Assembly (NCBI GenBank): GCA_006738865.1 | Contig: AP019701.1 | Span: 487,001-551,000 of the forward strand | DNA: 64,000 bases | From: Allostella sp. ATCC 35155 | GTDB taxonomy: Bacteria > Pseudomonadota > Alphaproteobacteria > ATCC43930 > Allostellaceae | Direction: 5' to 3' | Part shown: positions 38,233 through 47,767 of the stretch, in pieces | Layout of the letters: each line of letters begins with the position of its first letter | How positions within the stretch are numbered: the first letter of the stretch is position 1 | Position numbers and translations under genes: made by a program | The notes under the pieces: generated by a model | Databases searched by the model: none | What the model saw: the letters and a program-made list of their open reading frames with translations, nothing else | Told to the model about the DNA's origin: nothing

Positions 38233-38976
38233 TCACATCATGTCATCCCGTTCGGCGCCGCCCTTGGTGAGGCGGTGCTGGATGGAGACGAACAGCATCG
38301 GGCGGGAGACGTTCGCACCCGTGACCGGCGGCCTGCCATGGAAGGAGTTATCCGTCTTCAGGAAGGCGAAGCAGCTGTTCGGGATGTATGGGAAGGTGGC
38401 CGACACGGCGAATCGCTCGAACGGGTACTGGCTGGCCTTTTCCGAGCGGAAGGTCGGATCCTTGGGGACGTAGATGCTGGTGCCGAGGTCGGCGCGCGAA
38501 TCGTCGGCCGGCAGGTAGAACAGCATGGTGATGACCTTGGCCGGACTGTCCGTGTGCGGCGGGATCGCGTAGTTCTCGCGGTCGATGTTGACCTCGATGC
38601 GATTCGTCAGGTTGAGCGTTTGGTCGCCGTAGCGGGCGCGAAGGCCGGCGGCGAAGCGATCGGTCACCGCACGGGTGAACGCTTCGCCGCCGAGCCACTG
38701 CCGGGTTTCCTCCCAGAATGGCTGTGCGGCGTCCGGCAGCGCCGCGATCTCGGCGGGGTCGACCGCGAACTTGCGCCGATTGACCGCATAGGGGTTGCCA
38801 CTGCGCCGCCGGTCGGTCGATGCCAGCAGAGTGTCGGGTGGCAGGTTTGCTCGCAGCGCTCGGAAGAACGGCTCGGGAAATATGTCGGGAATGAAGACGT
38901 GTGGAAACGGCTTGTCCTTTACTTCGACCGACGCCAGCCGTTCCTCGGTCTGCCGCCGTATCTCTTCCCAGTCCAT
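38233..38976 (-). CDS. 2-oxoglutarate/Fe(II)-dependent oxygenase
   Basis: 247 aa. The iron triad is visible: His141 and Asp143 in IPPHTDSPAKVITMLFYLP and His213 in DNSFHGRPPV, with Arg225 available to bind 2-oxoglutarate. The N-terminus (FPHVFIPDIFPEPFFRALRANLPP) resembles the P4H-like family found near sugar and phytanoyl-type hydroxylases. The substrate is unknown; similar proteins occur in glycan or O-antigen contexts. It is a single gene, convergent with the VOC gene and divergent from the oxidoreductase. Confidence 0.88.
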   Translation of the reverse strand: MDWEEIRRQTEERLASVEVKDKPFPHVFIPDIFPEPFFRALRANLPPDTLLASTDRRRSGNPYAVNRRKFAVDPAEIAALPDAAQPFWEETRQWLGGEAFTRAVTDRFAAGLRARYGDQTLNLTNRIEVNIDRENYAIPPHTDSPAKVITMLFYLPADDSRADLGTSIYVPKDPTFRSEKASQYPFERFAVSATFPYIPNSCFAFLKTDNSFHGRPPVTGANVSRPMLFVSIQHRLTKGGAERDDMM

Positions 38977-39114
38977 CTACTGCCGCCCAACGCCGTTGCG
39001 CGCGAAAGCGATAGGCGAAACTCGCGCAATTCGTCAATCGGGCATCGATGCCGCTGCGAGCGCCGGGCATGCGCGCACTTGCGCCGGTCCGGTCGGCGCG
39101 CCAGGAATGGCGCC

Positions 39115-40425
39115 ATGACGGACACCGCCTATGTCGACAGCTTCTATGCCCGGACCCGGGCGGACGACCGGCGCTGGCCGGCGCTCTCGGGGGTCGTCCG
39201 CGCCGATACCTGCATCGTTGGCGGCGGCCTGGCCGGGCTCAACCTCGCGCTGGAACTCGCCGAGCGCGGCCGCAGCGTCGTGCTGCTCGAGGCGCGGCGC
39301 GTCGGCTGGGGCGCGTCCGGCCGCAACGGCGGCTTCGTCGGCGCCGGCTATTCGCTGGGTACCCGCCGCCTGCTGGAGCGCGTCGGCCCCGACGACGCGC
39401 GGCGGCTCTACGGCTTCACGGTCGAGGCCGTGCGCACCATCCATCGCCGGATCGCCGAGCACGGCATCGCCTGCGGCCCGGTCGTGCCCGGCATCCTCAA
39501 GGCGGGGCTGGCGGAGGAGGGGACGGGCCTGGAGCGCGACGTCGCCTTCATGGCCGATACGTTCGGCGTCGACACGCTGGAATACTGGCCGGCCGAGCGC
39601 GTGCGTTCGGCCCTCGCCACCGACCGCTACAGCGACGCCGTCCTGCTGAAGAGCTCGGTCCATCTCCATTCGCTGAACTACGCGCGCGGGATCGCCGCCG
39701 CGGCGAGCCGGGCGGGCGCGGTCATCCACGAGGAATCGGCCGTCATCGGCCATGCGCTCGACCGGCCGGAGAAGGAGGTGCGGACCGCGGGCGGCGCCGT
39801 CCTGGCGCGCGAGGTCGTCTTTGCCTGCGGCGGCTATGTCGGGCTGCTGCACCGGCGCCTGTCGATGGCGAGCGTGCCGGTCGCCACCTACGTCATGCTG
39901 ACCGAGCCCCTGGGCGACCGGCTGGCCTCCGTCATCGGCGTGCCGCACGGCGTGTCCGACACCCGCTTCTGCAACGACTATTACCGGCCGCTGGCCGACA
40001 CCCGTATCCTCTGGGGCGGCCGGGTCAGCACCTTCCACCCGCCCGCGCAGCGCATCGCCGCGGCCCTGCGGCGCGACATGCTGGCGGTCTATCCGCAGCT
40101 CGCCGATGTCCGGGTCGAGGTCGCCTGGGGCGGCACCATGGGCTATCCGCGGCACAAGATGCCGCTGATCGGCCGCCTGTCGCAGGGCGTCTGGTACTGC
40201 ATGGGCTTCGGCGGGCACGGCATGTCGGCGACCACCGCCGGGGCCGCCGTCGTCGCGGCGGCGATCGCCGATGGCGACGACCGTTTCCGCCTGTTCCAGC
40301 CGTTCGGTCTCGATTTCGCGGCCGGCCCCTTCGCCCGCCCGGTTGCTCAGACGATCTATTGGGGCCACAAGCTCCGCGACGCCTGGCGCGCCCGCTCGCG
40401 TCCGCGCCGCGCCATTGCCGCTTGA
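39115..40425 (+). CDS. FAD-dependent oxidoreductase (gamma-glutamylputrescine oxidase-like)
   Basis: 436 aa DAO-fold flavoenzyme. The FAD motif TCIVGGGLAGLNLALELAERGRSVVLLEA is followed by RRVGWGASGRNGGFVGAGYSLG, the hallmark of PuuB-like oxidases. The C-terminal region WGGTMGYPRHKMPLIGRL and MGFGGHGMSATTAGAAV completes the flavin site. A substrate such as a gamma-glutamylated polyamine or a secondary amine is likely. No puu genes accompany it. It is homologous to the protein at 26266 but clearly divergent. Confidence 0.9.
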   Translation: MTDTAYVDSFYARTRADDRRWPALSGVVRADTCIVGGGLAGLNLALELAERGRSVVLLEARRVGWGASGRNGGFVGAGYSLGTRRLLERVGPDDARRLYGFTVEAVRTIHRRIAEHGIACGPVVPGILKAGLAEEGTGLERDVAFMADTFGVDTLEYWPAERVRSALATDRYSDAVLLKSSVHLHSLNYARGIAAAASRAGAVIHEESAVIGHALDRPEKEVRTAGGAVLAREVVFACGGYVGLLHRRLSMASVPVATYVMLTEPLGDRLASVIGVPHGVSDTRFCNDYYRPLADTRILWGGRVSTFHPPAQRIAAALRRDMLAVYPQLADVRVEVAWGGTMGYPRHKMPLIGRLSQGVWYCMGFGGHGMSATTAGAAVVAAAIADGDDRFRLFQPFGLDFAAGPFARPVAQTIYWGHKLRDAWRARSRPRRAIAA

Positions 40426-40429
40426 GGCC

Positions 40430-40462
40430 GGCGCCGCCTTCCCTTTGGAGGAAGGCGGCGCC
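40430..40462. terminator. Long bidirectional terminator hairpin
   Basis: A perfect 13-bp stem GGCGCCGCCTTCC / GGAAGGCGGCGCC with a 7-nt loop (CTTTGGA) lies 4 bp after the oxidoreductase stop. It ends 13 bp before the L,D-transpeptidase stop on the other strand and serves both convergent genes. Confidence 0.75.
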
Positions 40463-40475
40463 TCTCACCGGCAGT

Positions 40476-42245
40476 TCAGTTGCGGGCGGCGTCGTCCTTG
40501 GTCGAGGCGGTGCGCAGCCGCTCGGCCGTCGGCGGCGGCGCGAGGGGCTTGCGGGTGCGCACACCCTGCACCACCCCCTCGTCGTGGCTGTAGACGTCGT
40601 CATAGAAGGTGACCTTGCCGTCATCGCCGACCCAGGCGGTGAGGTAGGCGATATGCACCGGCAGGCTGTCGCGCAGCGGCACGGCACGGGTGCCGCGGCG
40701 GGCGAATGCGGCGTCGATCTGCTCCTGCGACCAGCCCGCGCCTTCCGTCAGCAGCAGATTGGCGAACAGGTCGGGCCGCTCCAGACGGATGCAGCCGGAG
40801 CTGTAGGCGCGCGCGGTGCGCTGGAAGAGGCTGCGCTTGGGCGTGTCGTGGAGATAGATCGCCTCGTCGTTCGGCAGCATCATCTTGACCTTGCCGAGCG
40901 AGTTCCCGGCGCCCGGATCCTGGCGGAAGCGGAACGGCAGGCGGCCGCCGCCGAACGCGCTCCAGTCGATCTCGGCCGGGTCGACCTGATACATCCGGCC
41001 GTTCATCGGGGCGAGCACGCGGATGTTGTGCTCCTCCAGGTAGTTCGGGTTGCGGCGGATCGCCGGCAGGATGTCCTCGGACGCCAGCCGCGCCGGCACC
41101 GACCAGGTCGGGTTGATCTCGACCGTCGCAAGCCGGCTGGAGAAGGTCGGCGTCTTGCGGGCGCGCGTGCCGACGACGACCTTCATCTGCATCGTCGGGC
41201 GCTCGTTCTCCATCACGGAGAGCGTATAGGCCGGGACGTTGACCAGCACATGCCGGGCGCCCAGTTCGCGCGGCATGCGCCGCCAGCGCTCCAGCGTGGC
41301 GTCGATCTGCACCAGGCGGTCGGCCGGGCCGGCGTTCAGGGCGGCCAGGGTCGCGCGGCCGACGCTGCCGTCCGGCTGGAGGCGCCGCGAAGTCTGGAAC
41401 GCGATCACCGCCTGGCGCAGCTTCGGGTCGTAGCGCCCGGGCTCGTCGCCGGCCCCGGGGTCGAAGCCCAGAGTCGCGAGGCGCGCGCGGACGGCCGGAA
41501 CCCGGGCGTCGCGGTAGCCGGCCCGGATCGTCCGGCCGTCGGGGATCTTCGGCGCCGCCGCATCGCGCACGGCATCTTCCTTGAACTGGCGACGGGCGGC
41601 GAGCAGGCGCTGGTACTGGCCATGGGCCGGCGCCAAGGCGGTGAGGAGGCGGGTCGCGTCGCCGCTCTCGATCAGCCGTGCGAGCTCGCGCGGATCGAGC
41701 TGGTCGGGCTCCAGGACGAACACGGTGTGACGCACGGCGCCGTCCTCCCGGTCGGCGCCCAGCAGCCAGCCCGCGAGGCGCAGCATGGCCGCGGTCATCG
41801 CCAGCTCGAGCTGCGGCCGTTGGGCCGGGTCGGCCGTCCGGGCCATCACCTGCAGCGCCGGGACGCCCAGTGCCTCCAGCGACAGGCCATGGGCCTCGGC
41901 CCCCAGCAGGGTCGCCATCAAGGTCTCGCCGCGCGCGCTCAGTTCGCCCGACTCGCGGGTCCAGCGGGGCTGGAAGTCGGCAGCGGCATAGAATGCGCGC
42001 AACTGCCCGACCTGGCGGTCGGGCCAGTTCGACAGGGCCGTGGACTGGGCGTCGACATAGTCGGCGATCCAGGTCGGCGCGGCCGGTTTCTCGACGGCCG
42101 AGGGCGGCGGCGCGCCCGGCTGGGAGGCCGCCGCCGGCATCGCCACGCCGGACAGAAGGGCCAGTACGCCGGCGAACGCGAGCGGGCGAACGCCGGGTCG
42201 GAAGGAGGGGGCGGGTCCCGCATCGCGGCAGGTACGACGGCTCAT
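40476..42245 (-). CDS. L,D-transpeptidase, YcbB/LdtD-type
   Basis: 589 aa. A signal peptide/anchor (about residues 17-40, PLAFAGVLALLSGVAMPAAAS) directs it to the periplasm. A helical scaffold domain and a peptidoglycan-binding repeat (VRARLATLGFDPGA...LRQAVIAFQTSRRLQPDGSVGRATLAALN) precede the YkuD domain with HDTPKRSLFQ and the catalytic Cys485 in AYSSGCIRLE. It makes 3-3 crosslinks in peptidoglycan or attaches proteins. The ATG at 42245 gives the signal peptide; the frame is open further upstream. It diverges from the alpha-2-macroglobulin/PBP1C pair. Confidence 0.93.
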   Translation of the reverse strand: MSRRTCRDAGPAPSFRPGVRPLAFAGVLALLSGVAMPAAASQPGAPPPSAVEKPAAPTWIADYVDAQSTALSNWPDRQVGQLRAFYAAADFQPRWTRESGELSARGETLMATLLGAEAHGLSLEALGVPALQVMARTADPAQRPQLELAMTAAMLRLAGWLLGADREDGAVRHTVFVLEPDQLDPRELARLIESGDATRLLTALAPAHGQYQRLLAARRQFKEDAVRDAAAPKIPDGRTIRAGYRDARVPAVRARLATLGFDPGAGDEPGRYDPKLRQAVIAFQTSRRLQPDGSVGRATLAALNAGPADRLVQIDATLERWRRMPRELGARHVLVNVPAYTLSVMENERPTMQMKVVVGTRARKTPTFSSRLATVEINPTWSVPARLASEDILPAIRRNPNYLEEHNIRVLAPMNGRMYQVDPAEIDWSAFGGGRLPFRFRQDPGAGNSLGKVKMMLPNDEAIYLHDTPKRSLFQRTARAYSSGCIRLERPDLFANLLLTEGAGWSQEQIDAAFARRGTRAVPLRDSLPVHIAYLTAWVGDDGKVTFYDDVYSHDEGVVQGVRTRKPLAPPPTAERLRTASTKDDAARN

Positions 42246-42503
42246 GTCCGGACTCGCTTTCGGGGGGGTGTCGATCAATGACCTAACACGGTGGGCCACC
42301 AGCGGTAAGGCTGCGACAGCCATTCGACCGCGAAATCTAGTCGAGTGTGGCACGTTCGTGGTTCATCGCCCTGTGGAGATCGGGGATGTCGGGGACAACT
42401 CTCCGGCCGGCGGCCGCAAATCGCCACCGTCGAGACACGATCGGGGATTATAGTTCAGTCCTTACGCCGACTTTCTGCTGCCCGGATCGTGGGAGTTCGC
42501 GCA
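42246..42503. other. Divergent intergenic region ldt / alpha-2-macroglobulin
   Basis: 258 bp without a gene. A possible -10 TATAGT (42449-42454) faces the macroglobulin gene, but no convincing -35 is seen at the right spacing. GGGAG at 42491-42495 is the ribosome-binding site for that gene. Nothing else recognisable. Confidence 0.5.
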
Positions 42504-45500
42504 ATGGTCGCTCTCGGTCGCCTCTTCGCCATCCTCGGTCTCGTTCTGTCGGCTGCAGTCCATCCGGCCCTGTCCCAGACCCCGCCTCAGCCCCCGCCAC
42601 AGCCGGGTACCGAGTTGCCCGGAGTCGCCGACTCGGAGGCGTTGAACCAGGCGGCCGACCGCTATGTGAAGGTTCTGCAGGCCCGCACCGGCGCCGGCCG
42701 GCCGGACGCCGCCGCAGCCCAGGCCGCCCGCCAGCGCGGTGACGACCACGCGAAGGCGCGGCGCTGGTCCCAGGCCGTGACCGAGTACGAGACGGCGATC
42801 GTGCGCGGCCTCGACGACCATCGCACCTGGCTCGACCTCGCCCGCGCGCTCGAGATGGTCCGCAACGACCGCGCCTCGGCGGCGGCGCGGGTCGCGTTCG
42901 GCAAGGCGCGCAGCCCGGTCGAACGCGCCAACGCGCTCTATGTCGTGGCCCGCCAGCTCGACCGTTCCGGCCGGCAGCGCGAGGCGCTGGCGGTCTACGA
43001 TGCCGCCATTGCGCAGGCGCCGACCGAGGCGGCGGTCAAGCGGCGGGACGAACTCCGTCGCATCGTCGCCTTCCGCGTCCTCGGCGTCACCGTCATGGCC
43101 GAGTCCGAGCAGCCGCAGATCTGCGTTCGCTTCAACTACGAACTGACCCGCGCCAAGGGCTTCGAATTCCAGGACTATGTCCGCAGTGAGCCGGAATTCC
43201 GCGGCCAGGTCTCCGGCCGCGGCAGCAATCTCTGCGTCGACGGCGTCGCGCACGGCCAAGTCTATGTCCTGACCGTGCGTCAGGGGTTGCCGGCCGAGAA
43301 TGGCGACCGCCTGGAGCAGAGCCAGCAGGTGCGCGCGATCGTGCGCGACCGCCAGCCCGCCGTCGCCTTCCGCGGCCCGGCCTATGTGCTGCCCCAGGAG
43401 GGCAGCCGCGGCGTGCCGCTGACGGCGGTCAATTCCGAGCGGGCGAAGCTGCAGCTCCTGCGGATCAACGACCGGGCGCTCGTCGAGCAGGTCGCGCGCG
43501 ACGGGTTCTCGGCCGGGCTCAGCCAGACCGAGGTCGACGAGATCGCCGAGCAGACCGGCAGCCGGGTCTGGAGCGGCGAGATCGACCTGCCGGCGGGCGA
43601 ACGCAACCGGCCGCGCAGCGCGCTGGTGCCGATCGCCGAGATGGTGCGCGAGCGCAAGCCGGGTCTCTACCTCATGGTCGCCACGCCGGTGGAGCAGCAG
43701 CGCAGCGAATATGCCGAGATGGCGACGCAGTGGGTGCTCGTCTCCGACCTCGGCATCACCAGCCTGACGGGCGAGGACGGGTTGACGGTGATCGTCCGCC
43801 GGCTCGGCACGGCGATGCCGGCCGCCGACATCGAGGTCCGGCTCTTCGCCCGCAACAATTCCGAACTCGGCCGGCGCACGACCGACGCCCAGGGCCTGGC
43901 GCATTTCCCGGCGCCGACGCTGCGCGGCGGCGGCGGCGATCGCCCTGCCGTGGCGATGCTGTACGGCCCGGAGGGCGACTTCAACTTCCTCAGCCTCGTC
44001 CGGCCGGCCTTCGACCTGTCGGACCGCGGCGTCGCCGGCCGTGCAGTTCCGGGTCCGCTCGATGCCTTCCTCTATTCCGACCGCGGCGTCTATCGGCCGG
44101 GCGAGACGGCGCATCTGGTGGCGCTGCTGCGCAACGATCGCGGCCGCGCGGAAACCGGCCTGCCGCTGACCCTGCGGGTGGCGCGGCCCGACGGCGTGGA
44201 AGTGCTGAAGACGACGCTGCAATCGGCGGCGGGGGGCGGCTATCACCTGCCGATTCCGATTGCCGACCGGGCGCGGACCGGCAAGTGGTCGGTGCAGGCC
44301 TTCGTCGACCCCAAGGGCAAGCCGGTCGGCCGGACGGAGTTCTCGGTCGAGGACATCGCGCCGCCGACGATCGAGGTCGCAATCGAGGCCGCCGGCGACC
44401 AGGCGAAGCCGGGCGTCCCCCTGCCGGTGACGATGACGGGGCGCTTCTTCTACGGCGCGCCCGCGGCCGGCGCCGGGGCCGAGGCCGAGGTGATCGTCGC
44501 CGCGGCGGCGGACCCCTATCCGATGCACAAGGGCTTCCGCTTCGGCCCGGTCGAAGGCGAGGTCGAGCCGCAGCGGACCGAGGTCGCGCTGGAGTCGGCC
44601 GACGCCGAGGGCAATGCCCGCTTCGAGGTGACCCTCGCCGACCTGCCGGAGACGAGCCGGCCGCTCGACGTCACCATCCGCGGCGCCATGTTCGAGCCGG
44701 GCGGCCGGCCGGTGACGCGCAGCCTGACGCTGCCGGTCGCGGCGCGGCCGTTCGATATCGGCATCCGCGCGCGCTTCGGCGAAACCGCCGTGGGCGAGGG
44801 CCAGCCGGCCGGGTTCGACATCATCGCCGTCGACCGGCAGGGTCGCCCGGTCGCCGCCCCCGATCTCCGCTTCGAACTCGTCAGCGAGCGCTGGAACTGG
44901 CAGTGGTACAACCAGTACGGCGAGTGGAAGTACCGCGCCATCGTCCAGGATCGGCGGCAGGAGGCGGGCACGCTCGCAGTCGCCGCCACCACGCCGGCGA
45001 CGGTCGAGCGTACGCTGGCGGCCGGACGCTGGCGGCTCGACGTCTTCGACCGCAGGACCGGGGCCTCGACCAGTCTCCGCTTCCGCGTCGGCTGGTGGGT
45101 CGGCGCCGAGGCGCCCGAGGTGCCGGACCGGCTCGAGGTCGCCCTGGACAAGCCGCGCTACCGGCCGGGCGAGACCGCCCGCATCTTCCTCAAGGGGCCG
45201 TTCGCCGGCGAGGCGGTGGTCGCCGTCGTCTCGGACCGGGTGCATCTCGTCCGGTCCGTCAACCTGCCCGGGGTCGGCAATACCGTCGAGCTGCCGGTCG
45301 ACGGCGACTGGGGGGCCGGTGCCTATGTCCTCGCAACGGGATTGCGCCCGGCCGGTGCCGGCGACGCGATGGGGCCCGGTCGCGCGGTCGGGGTGGCATG
45401 GCTGCCGATCGAGCGCGCCGAGAGCGCGCTCGCGGTGCGGATCGAGGCGCCCGAGGTGGTGCGCCCGCGCCGCACGACGACCGTCACCGTGCGTGTGTCG

Positions 45501-47759
45501 GGCGGTCCGGGGGCCGGCGGTCCCGGTGCCACCCACCTCACGCTCGCGGCCGTCGACGAGGGCGTCCTGCGCCTCACCGACTTCCGGACCCCGGCCCCGG
45601 GAGAGTATTTCTTCGGCCGGCGGCGGCTCGGTGTCGACATGCGCGACCTCTATGGCCGCCTGCTCGACGGCCGAACGGGGGAGGTCGGGCGGCTGCGTTC
45701 CGGCGGCGACGACACGGCCGAGCGCAACCTCGGCGGCCTGCCGCGCAAGAACATCCGCATTGCCGCCCTGTTCTCGGGGATCGTCGAGCCCGACGCCGAA
45801 GGCAATGCCACCGTCCCGTTGGACGTTCCCGACTTCCAGGGCCGCCTGCGCCTGATGGCCGTCGCCTGGAGCGCGACCGCCGTCGGTGCGGGCGAGGGGC
45901 AGATGACGGTGCGCGACCCCGTCGCCAGCCTCGTCGCGACGCCGCGGTTCCTCGCGCCGGGCGATGCGGCCCAGGCCACCGTCTCCCTCGACAATGTCGA
46001 TGGGGTGGCCGGCGACTATGTGCTGCGGCTGCGGGGCGAGGGGGCCGTCCGCATCGAGGCGCCGCCCGAGGTCCGGGTCGCGCTCGCGCCCGGCAAGCGG
46101 TTCGAGCAGGCCTACCCGCTGTCCGGCACCCGCATCGGCGAGGGCCGCGTGCGGATGTCGCTCTCCGGCCCGCAGGGCTTCGCCATCGACCGCGAGTGGG
46201 ATCTGTCGGTGCGGCCGACGCAGCCCTATGAGGCGCGCCGGATCGTCGGCCGGATCGAGCCGGGGCAGAGCCTGTCGCTCGGCCCCGACCTCGTCGCCGA
46301 CCTGCTGCCCGGCACGGCCGAGGTCTTCCTCAATCTCAGCCCGCGGCCGAGCTGGGACGTGGCGGGTCTCATTCGCGACCTTGACCGCTATCCCTATGGC
46401 TGCGTCGAGCAGACGACCTCGGTCGCGATGCCGCTCCTGTACCTCGCCGACGTCGCCCGCGGCTGGCAGCTGCCGGGCGATCGGGTCGACGCCAAGGCGC
46501 GGATCGACACGGCCCTGCAGCGCCTGGCCGACATGCAGCAGGCCGACGGCGCCTTCGGCCTGTGGGGGGCCTTCGACGCATCCGACCCCTGGCTCACGGC
46601 CTATGTCGTCGACTTCTTCGCCCGGGCGCGCGACCAGGGGCACCTCGTGTCCGACCCGGCGCTGAAGAACGCCGTCGGATACCTTGCGGCCTATGTCCGG
46701 CGCAGCCCCTCGGGCTCCGCCGATCTCGCCGCCCACGCCTATGCCTACTATGCGCTCGCCCGTGCCGGCGCGGGCGACCTCGGCGGCGTCCGCTACTTCA
46801 GCGACGTCCATCTCAGCCGCCTGCCGACCGCGCTCGCCCAGGCGCAGGTCGGGGCCGCGCTCGCCCTCTATGGCGACGGGCCGCGGGCGGCGGCGGCCTT
46901 CGCCGCGGCGACGGGCGCGCCCTCGCCGGTCGCGCTCGTCAGCAGCCAGAACTACGGCAGCGAACTGCGCGACCGGGCGGGCGTGCTGGCCCTCGCCGCG
47001 GAGGCGGGCGTGCCGATCCAGCGCGCGGCGACGCTGGCCGAGGATATTTCCCGGCGCTTCCAGCAGCGGCGCTACACCTCGACCCAGGAAAAGGCGTGGC
47101 TGCTGCTGGCCGCCCACGCGCTCGCCCGCTCGGGTGGGTCGATGACGGTGGCGATCGATGCCGAGCCGGCGCGGATCAGCAACCGCGCGATGAGCCTGCG
47201 GCCGCGGCTCGAGGGCGGCCAGGAGCGGACGACGGTGGCCAACCGCGGCGAGGATCCGATCTGGCGCTCGATCTCGGTCAGCGGCGTGCCGCGCGAGACG
47301 CGCCCGGCGGAGAATCACGGCTTCGTGCTGGAGCGCCGGTTCCACCTGCCCGACGGCCGGCCGGCCGATCTCGCCAAGGTGCGGCAGAACGATCTCGTCG
47401 TCGTCGTGATCTCCGGCGAATGGGCGGAGACGGAGGCCGAGGGCGCGCACGCGCTCCTGGTCGACCTCATCCCTGCCGGCTTCGAGCTCGAGAATGCCCG
47501 CCTCGCGGGCGGGCGCGGCCCGAAGGATTTCGCCTGGCTGCCGGACCTGACCGAGGCGGCGCACACCGAGCTGCGCGACGACCGCTTCGTCGCCGGGCTC
47601 ACCCTCGGCAAGGGCGACGCCGCCTTCACCCAGGCCTATCTCCTGCGGGCGGTCACGCCCGGCCGTTATGTCGTCCCCGGCAGCTATATCGAGGACATGT
47701 ACCGGCCGGAGCGGTTCGCCCGCACGGCGCCGGCCACGGCGACCATCGGCCGCCGCTGA
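42504..47759 (+). CDS. Bacterial alpha-2-macroglobulin with thioester (YfhM-like)
   Basis: 1751 aa periplasmic protease trap. A Sec signal peptide (MVALGRLFAILGLVLSAAVHPALSQ) lacks a lipobox Cys, unlike the lipoprotein of E. coli. Helical TPR-like repeats follow (about 60-170). A series of MG beta domains includes DAFLYSDRGVYRPGETAHLVALLRND and LDKPRYRPGETARIFLKGPF. The thioester motif CVEQ (Cys1300 to Gln1303) lies in YPYGCVEQTTSVAMPLL within the toroid domain. It inactivates attacking proteases after bait cleavage. It is followed 8 bp later by PBP1C, the classic operon partner. Confidence 0.95.
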   Translation: MVALGRLFAILGLVLSAAVHPALSQTPPQPPPQPGTELPGVADSEALNQAADRYVKVLQARTGAGRPDAAAAQAARQRGDDHAKARRWSQAVTEYETAIVRGLDDHRTWLDLARALEMVRNDRASAAARVAFGKARSPVERANALYVVARQLDRSGRQREALAVYDAAIAQAPTEAAVKRRDELRRIVAFRVLGVTVMAESEQPQICVRFNYELTRAKGFEFQDYVRSEPEFRGQVSGRGSNLCVDGVAHGQVYVLTVRQGLPAENGDRLEQSQQVRAIVRDRQPAVAFRGPAYVLPQEGSRGVPLTAVNSERAKLQLLRINDRALVEQVARDGFSAGLSQTEVDEIAEQTGSRVWSGEIDLPAGERNRPRSALVPIAEMVRERKPGLYLMVATPVEQQRSEYAEMATQWVLVSDLGITSLTGEDGLTVIVRRLGTAMPAADIEVRLFARNNSELGRRTTDAQGLAHFPAPTLRGGGGDRPAVAMLYGPEGDFNFLSLVRPAFDLSDRGVAGRAVPGPLDAFLYSDRGVYRPGETAHLVALLRNDRGRAETGLPLTLRVARPDGVEVLKTTLQSAAGGGYHLPIPIADRARTGKWSVQAFVDPKGKPVGRTEFSVEDIAPPTIEVAIEAAGDQAKPGVPLPVTMTGRFFYGAPAAGAGAEAEVIVAAAADPYPMHKGFRFGPVEGEVEPQRTEVALESADAEGNARFEVTLADLPETSRPLDVTIRGAMFEPGGRPVTRSLTLPVAARPFDIGIRARFGETAVGEGQPAGFDIIAVDRQGRPVAAPDLRFELVSERWNWQWYNQYGEWKYRAIVQDRRQEAGTLAVAATTPATVERTLAAGRWRLDVFDRRTGASTSLRFRVGWWVGAEAPEVPDRLEVALDKPRYRPGETARIFLKGPFAGEAVVAVVSDRVHLVRSVNLPGVGNTVELPVDGDWGAGAYVLATGLRPAGAGDAMGPGRAVGVAWLPIERAESALAVRIEAPEVVRPRRTTTVTVRVSGGPGAGGPGATHLTLAAVDEGVLRLTDFRTPAPGEYFFGRRRLGVDMRDLYGRLLDGRTGEVGRLRSGGDDTAERNLGGLPRKNIRIAALFSGIVEPDAEGNATVPLDVPDFQGRLRLMAVAWSATAVGAGEGQMTVRDPVASLVATPRFLAPGDAAQATVSLDNVDGVAGDYVLRLRGEGAVRIEAPPEVRVALAPGKRFEQAYPLSGTRIGEGRVRMSLSGPQGFAIDREWDLSVRPTQPYEARRIVGRIEPGQSLSLGPDLVADLLPGTAEVFLNLSPRPSWDVAGLIRDLDRYPYGCVEQTTSVAMPLLYLADVARGWQLPGDRVDAKARIDTALQRLADMQQADGAFGLWGAFDASDPWLTAYVVDFFARARDQGHLVSDPALKNAVGYLAAYVRRSPSGSADLAAHAYAYYALARAGAGDLGGVRYFSDVHLSRLPTALAQAQVGAALALYGDGPRAAAAFAAATGAPSPVALVSSQNYGSELRDRAGVLALAAEAGVPIQRAATLAEDISRRFQQRRYTSTQEKAWLLLAAHALARSGGSMTVAIDAEPARISNRAMSLRPRLEGGQERTTVANRGEDPIWRSISVSGVPRETRPAENHGFVLERRFHLPDGRPADLAKVRQNDLVVVVISGEWAETEAEGAHALLVDLIPAGFELENARLAGGRGPKDFAWLPDLTEAAHTELRDDRFVAGLTLGKGDAAFTQAYLLRAVTPGRYVVPGSYIEDMYRPERFARTAPATATIGRR

Positions 47760-47767
47760 CGGGTGCC

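Noticed and set aside
42345-42503. Macroglobulin start further upstream
   Set aside because: The ATG at 42504 begins a normal signal peptide and has a ribosome-binding site; the upstream extension is basic and would mask the signal.
42462-47564. A 1700-codon open frame antisense to the alpha-2-macroglobulin gene
   Set aside because: The plus-strand gene has clear domains, a signal peptide and the thioester motif; the antisense frame has none.
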